NCBI GenBank assembly: GCA_041485845.1
Contig: JBGPKH010000376.1
Location: 1-8,623 of the forward strand
Length of the DNA: 8,623 bases
Direction: 5' to 3'
DNA from: OMOG01 sp041485845
GTDB lineage: Bacteria; Acidobacteriota; Terriglobia; Bryobacterales; Bryobacteraceae
Shown here: one piece after another, positions 5,102-8,623 of the stretch
Position numbering within the stretch: the first letter of the stretch is position 1
Layout: each line of letters starts with the position of its first letter
Notes under the pieces: model-generated
What the model was told of the DNA's origin: nothing
What the model saw: the letters and a program-made list of their open reading frames with translations, nothing else
Databases searched by the model: none
Made by a program: the position numbers and the translations under genes

Positions 5102-5121
5102 CGATGATTGCCGATGATTGC
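5102..5121. repeat. Perfect 10-bp tandem duplication in the intergenic gap
   Basis: CGATGATTGC occurs twice in a row, followed by CGA. It lies in the 153-bp gap between the TIGR03437-like gene and the WG-repeat gene. It is probably a slippage product. No convincing promoter or terminator was found in the gap. Confidence 0.6.
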
Positions 5122-5179
5122 CGAACCGGGAGCGGAAGCCGATTCTCACACATTTTACTACGATGCGGCTGTAGGAGTT

Positions 5180-6160
5180 CTATTGCTCGGCCGGTGGGGC
5201 CGGGGGAGCGACGCAAATACCCACGCCATCGTAGGATGTCGTGCGCCCGATGTCGATCGTCAGGTTCGACCGTATCGAGCTGCTGCAAGCCGGTGTGCCG
5301 TCGGGCAAGGGAGGCACGGTGAACGTGACCTGATAAATCCCCACAGCCCCCGCCTGCAATTGCGCGCTCTTCGCCGGGGAGGAAGTTACCGGCGACAGCA
5401 TGCCGGGAGATGCATTGGCACGCGTTTCCAAACTGACCACTACGCCATCCACCGCCGGCGGCAGCGCCGGCGTGGCGACCCCGGTAGGCACGGACGTGAC
5501 TGCCGGACCCAGTCCCACCACCGACACCGTCAGCACCTCGCCAGGTAAAGCTGGATTCTCGCTGGAAACCAGGCTGCCGTCCGGGCGAGCGACCATGGGT
5601 AGACAGGGCCGCGGCGGGCTGAGGTTGGCCGCCGCATCGCAGGAGTTCAACACGTGAATGCGGTCGAGAACCGGATTCAGGAACAGGGAATTTGCCGGGT
5701 TGCCGTTGTAGCTGATTTCCAGGCGCGCGAAATTCTGCGGCGCCGTGGTCTGCGGCTCGCTGGTACGCGGAGCGTTGGCCGTCAGCTCGAACGGCACCTG
5801 CACCGTGATCATGCTGAGCGTGTCGCAGACCAGCGGCGCTACGATCGAACAGGACTGCGAGTCCGCTACCGACAGGATCGGGACCTGCTGCGGGTCGGAG
5901 GGAAACGTCTGCCGCAGGAGAACGGAAAATCCGGCCAGCCCGGCGGGCAGGGGAGGAGTCGCGAAAACGGCGTCGGCCGGCGTTTTTCCGGGTACCCGCG
6001 CAAAAATCGTGATGACCTGTCCGGGGGCGACATCAATGGCGCTCGGGGCGGCGTACCCCGCACCGATGACTATGGCCTGAGCATGGCAGGGAGATGAAAA
6101 CAGAACCGAACCAACCGCTAACCAGGCAAATACCACCAAACCAACACGGACAAGTTTCAT
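5180..6160 (-). CDS. Secreted protein resembling the TIGR03437 (Solibacter C-terminal domain) family
   Basis: The 326-aa exported protein starts with a Sec signal: KLVR n-region, hydrophobic core 6-22, and an AQA cleavage site at about residue 29. The body has two similar beta-sandwich-like halves. The first has DVAPGQVITIFARVPG (43-58), LPAGLAGFSVLL (71-82), ITVQVPFELTAN (118-129) and LEISYNGNPANS (147-158). The second has ENPALPGEVLTVSVVGLGPA (201-220) and YQVTFTVPPLPDG (276-288). The sequence 'PGE/Q-x-V-T-[IV]...GLGP...QVPFEL...NG..S' is the signature of TIGR03437-like domains, abundant in Solibacter-type genomes. Their function is unknown, and secretion or adhesion roles are speculative. 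Six or so Cys residues suggest disulphides outside the cytoplasm. The ATG at 6160 has GAGGG four bases upstream and lies 27 bp after the stop of the SLH gene, so the two are probably co-transcribed. The Pro-rich end is APPAPPAEQ. Confidence 0.85.
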   Translation of the reverse strand: MKLVRVGLVVFAWLAVGSVLFSSPCHAQAIVIGAGYAAPSAIDVAPGQVITIFARVPGKTPADAVFATPPLPAGLAGFSVLLRQTFPSDPQQVPILSVADSQSCSIVAPLVCDTLSMITVQVPFELTANAPRTSEPQTTAPQNFARLEISYNGNPANSLFLNPVLDRIHVLNSCDAAANLSPPRPCLPMVARPDGSLVSSENPALPGEVLTVSVVGLGPAVTSVPTGVATPALPPAVDGVVVSLETRANASPGMLSPVTSSPAKSAQLQAGAVGIYQVTFTVPPLPDGTPACSSSIRSNLTIDIGRTTSYDGVGICVAPPAPPAEQ

Positions 6161-6187
6161 GGGGCCCTCAAAACCTCCACTTTACTC

Positions 6188-8467
6188 CTAATTCAGGAAA
6201 GCGCGTACGATGAACACCGCTGCCTGCTGCCGGGTGATTGGGTCATCGGGACAAAATGCCGTCGCGCCGCACCCGGAGGTGATGCCTAACTCCAACAATT
6301 TCTGGATATAGGGATAGGCGAAGGAGGTCGAAGATACATCCGTGAAAGAAGGTGACGTAGAGTACGTAAAACTATCCCCGAACAGCGCTTTGAGTTTGCC
6401 GCGGACGATCAGGACCGCCGCCGCCGATCGCGGGACCTGGTCGAACGGGCAAAAAGTGGTGGCACTGCATCCCGAGGTGATCCCGAGATCGCGCAACTTC
6501 TGGATAAACGGAAAGAAAGCGTCGGAAACCGGGACGTCCGTGAAATAAGGCGCCGCTGTATAAGTGAATCCCGCGGCGCAGGGGGTATTGTTGGGGCAGG
6601 GATTGCCGAGCATGGACCGGATAATGAAGACCGCGATCTGGGACCGCGTGATCGTGGCCGTGGGGCAAAACGTGGTTGCCGTGCATCCCGAAGTAATCTG
6701 CCACAAGCTCATCACGTTGATGTAATCGCCAAAACCATTGGACGGAGAGACATCCGTAAACACCGGCGCCGTCAGCCAGGGAAAGAACCCCGCCCAGGTC
6801 CCCCATACTCCGGCGAACCCGGGTGAGACGTTGGACTGCCTGGTCTCCCCATACTGACCCGACGTCCATAGCCCTCCGGTTACGGGGTCTACAGCTCCTC
6901 CGAAATAGTCTCCCCAGCGATTCGGAATCACGGTTCCTCCGCCCGTGAGGTCGAAAAAATCTTTGCCGGCTTTGAGATTGGAAATTCCAGGGTACGCCAG
7001 GCTCCCATCGGGAGCCGTGGTGGTGCCGGTGACCAGGTTGGCGGTGGCAAACTGCGTTCCCGAAGGAACGGTCGCCGGGACATCGAACGCGGGGTAGAAC
7101 GAATTGGCGTTCACCAGCCTGGCCTGCGAAGCCAGCGTCATGCTGGAAGTGTCGATGACGTCATAGGTGACGCTGGTGACCGCTTTCGGAACATCGGTAT
7201 ATCCGGTGTCCCTGGCCGTATACAGGAAGCCGTTGCGGTACACGGCCTTCAGGATGCGGGTGTCGCCGCTGTCCAGGGTGGCGGACCAGTTGAGCTGGGG
7301 CGCGGCCGCCGGATAGTTATACGCAATGGCGCCCCTCACGGTGGTCCTGGTGGCCACCACGGGAGTCACTGTAGGATCGACGATTTTCCAGACCGTGAGG
7401 TACGTCGCGGGCACGGCAATGGCGGTAGCATTGACCAGCAATTGGGAACTCGTGGCCGTTGGTCTGCCTCGCTGATGCACGGGCGTAATGGAGTCTGCGC
7501 GCGAGCCATCCTCGTTTTTGAGATTAAAAAGGTCCTGGTAGGGCAGGGTAGTCGCGGCCGTGTTGTACACGTCGGATTTCAGCAGGACGCGAATCTTGGT
7601 GTACTGAAAGCTCGACACCGAGTTGTACATGTTCCCGGAGAGGTACACCCCGGCATTGTCGAACCCCACCCGCCAGAAGTCGGCCCAGTTCGCCGTCTGG
7701 GTGGCGCCGTCGAGCGCGGCATTCAGGGCCCACGTTTTCCAGCCGCTGTCGAACGTAGCGCCATTGGTGACCGACAGCAGGAGATAGGCGACGCGGAGAT
7801 CGCTGGTGCGGGAAGTCGCCAGGAACAGAAAACGGCCGTGCAGTTGGTCGTAGCGGATGATCGGGTCGAAAATCTGGCAACTGCTGGCGCCGTTGGGACA
7901 GATCGTGGGCAGGAGCACGCTGAAGAAATCCTGGAACAGCGTCAACTTCTTCAGCGTGCCGGTTCTGGTGAACTGCGCGATGCTGGAGTTCACCACCATC
8001 AGCACGTCGCTGGGGCCCACGGCGATGTCCGGCGAGGGCGGCTGCGCCTGAGGCGGCGCCTGCACGATGCCCTGAAAACTGATGGTGGGGGCTGGCACGA
8101 TGGGGGCGGGAACCGTGCCGGGGGCGCGTGGAATCACCGCGGGCGAAGTCAGAATTTGACGGGGAGACGAAAAATTCGACTGCGCCAGCGGCGCCATGGC
8201 CGCCTTGTTGGCCAGATACTCGTTCAGGGAAATGACCGGCAGCGGCGACTGAATGAAGGGAATCAGGGGAGTGCTGGGAACCTTCGGCACGGGGGCATGC
8301 AGCGGATCGTAAAACGCGAAGGTGGTGGTCTTCCCGGAGGCGGTGCTGTAAGGAGCCTGGGCTTGTAATCCGGACTGGCTGGACCAGGCAAGCCCAACCA
8401 CTAAAACCATTTTGACGCCACCGGAAACGGCGGCTCGAATTCCTGAGTGATGCACGTGGGTACCCAT
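6188..8467 (-). CDS. Large exported beta-propeller-like protein with three C-terminal SLH domains
   Basis: The 759-aa surface protein has a basic N-terminus, a hydrophobic core (20-32) and an AQA-type cleavage site at about 38. A Pro-rich linker (108-146) follows. The central region (about 147-565) contains DIAVGPSDVLMVVNSSIAQF (147-166), FDPIIRYDQLHGRFLFLATS (200-219) and NRWGDYFGGAVDP (516-528). These are features of sialidase or WD-like beta-propeller exoproteins, but no catalytic set is recognisable. Three SLH domains end the protein (about 570-620, 642-690, 708-759), each FTDV...[IL]..L...[QG]ITSGC.AT.FCP...[IV][TP]R..[AI]AV.I.R. Each carries a Cys pair six residues apart. SLH domains normally tether proteins to the cell envelope. 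Start: the ATG at 8467 gives a complete signal peptide but has a poor ribosome site. The ATG at 8410 has GGTGG nearby but would lose the basic n-region. First gene of a leftward pair with the TIGR03437-like gene. Confidence 0.9.
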   Translation of the reverse strand: MGTHVHHSGIRAAVSGGVKMVLVVGLAWSSQSGLQAQAPYSTASGKTTTFAFYDPLHAPVPKVPSTPLIPFIQSPLPVISLNEYLANKAAMAPLAQSNFSSPRQILTSPAVIPRAPGTVPAPIVPAPTISFQGIVQAPPQAQPPSPDIAVGPSDVLMVVNSSIAQFTRTGTLKKLTLFQDFFSVLLPTICPNGASSCQIFDPIIRYDQLHGRFLFLATSRTSDLRVAYLLLSVTNGATFDSGWKTWALNAALDGATQTANWADFWRVGFDNAGVYLSGNMYNSVSSFQYTKIRVLLKSDVYNTAATTLPYQDLFNLKNEDGSRADSITPVHQRGRPTATSSQLLVNATAIAVPATYLTVWKIVDPTVTPVVATRTTVRGAIAYNYPAAAPQLNWSATLDSGDTRILKAVYRNGFLYTARDTGYTDVPKAVTSVTYDVIDTSSMTLASQARLVNANSFYPAFDVPATVPSGTQFATANLVTGTTTAPDGSLAYPGISNLKAGKDFFDLTGGGTVIPNRWGDYFGGAVDPVTGGLWTSGQYGETRQSNVSPGFAGVWGTWAGFFPWLTAPVFTDVSPSNGFGDYINVMSLWQITSGCTATTFCPTATITRSQIAVFIIRSMLGNPCPNNTPCAAGFTYTAAPYFTDVPVSDAFFPFIQKLRDLGITSGCSATTFCPFDQVPRSAAAVLIVRGKLKALFGDSFTYSTSPSFTDVSSTSFAYPYIQKLLELGITSGCGATAFCPDDPITRQQAAVFIVRAFLN

Positions 8468-8505
8468 GGATCTGTCTTATTAGCTCCGGAAAGCCTGCGC
8501 TCCTC

Positions 8506-8547
8506 TCCGGGGCAGGGGGGCGCCCCCGGAAGTGAGGTTCTATTTTA
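8506..8547 (-). promoter_or_regulatory. Upstream region of the SLH gene: possible -10 box and GC stem-loop
   Basis: On the minus strand TAAAAT (8547-8542) matches a -10 box at five of six positions, but no good -35 is found 16-18 bases upstream. Between it and the gene, TCCGGGG (8506-8512) and CCCCGGA (8524-8530) can pair around a GC-rich loop that itself contains the palindrome GGGGGCGCCCCC (8516-8527). The 5' leader would therefore be about 70 bases with a strong hairpin. The rest of 8468-8623 shows no gene. Confidence 0.3.
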
Positions 8548-8623
8548 GCGCAGCGAGGTAAATCCTTGCCGTATGAGAGGCGTGCCGAATCGTACGGATG
8601 TGGCCTGTCCCATCGCGATCCCG

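Noticed and set aside
7442..8368. Plus-strand open frame (308 codons) opposite the SLH gene
   Set aside because: It is an antisense shadow of a clear exported protein, with no ribosome site and no recognisable domain.

Overview
The window looks like chromosomal DNA of a GC-rich Acidobacteriota member, most likely from the Solibacter/Bryobacter group. Two things suggest this. A secreted protein at 5180-6160 resembles the TIGR03437 'Solibacter C-terminal' type. It sits next to a 759-residue exported protein at 6188-8467 that ends in three S-layer-homology (SLH) domains of the cysteine-pair type familiar from acidobacterial surface proteins. The taxonomy is inferred from protein style; no rRNA is present.

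Region 1 (1-910) is the 3' part of a CapD/WbpM-type nucleotide-sugar dehydratase gene, cut by the window start. Region 2 (about 911-3900) is the most unusual part. It is a compact leftward operon: a 68-aa MerR-like DNA-binding protein (3395-3601), a ParA-type ATPase (2601-3398), and a 453-aa winged-helix protein that looks like a replication initiator or partner (1286-2647). The genes overlap (4 bp, then 47 bp), and a good sigma70-like promoter lies directly in front of the first. No ParB and no integrase are visible.

This operon is saturated with a ~20-bp sequence, GGTATCCCTTTYAGCCCCC, present in about 15 full or degenerate copies. They lie downstream of the operon, across the stop codon of the last gene, in two clusters inside that gene (translated in frame as variants of Gly-Ala-Glu-Arg-Asp-Thr), and upstream of the promoter as a large hairpin plus a 24-bp-period tandem array. 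I saw no copy outside 918-3894. The simplest reading is a self-contained partition/replication-like module, perhaps an integrated plasmid remnant or an accessory chromosome-maintenance element. Its candidate cis-acting sites are spread over both coding and non-coding DNA. A separate GC-rich tandem array (1004-1208) lies between the module and the dehydratase gene.

Region 3 (about 3900-8623) is a leftward run of cell-envelope genes. The SLH-anchored beta-propeller-like protein is followed 27 bp later by the TIGR03437-like secreted protein, probably as one operon. After a 153-bp gap comes a WG-repeat putative lipoprotein (4040-5026). None of these has an assignable enzymatic function. Apart from the maintenance-like module, the window is typical envelope and surface-protein territory.
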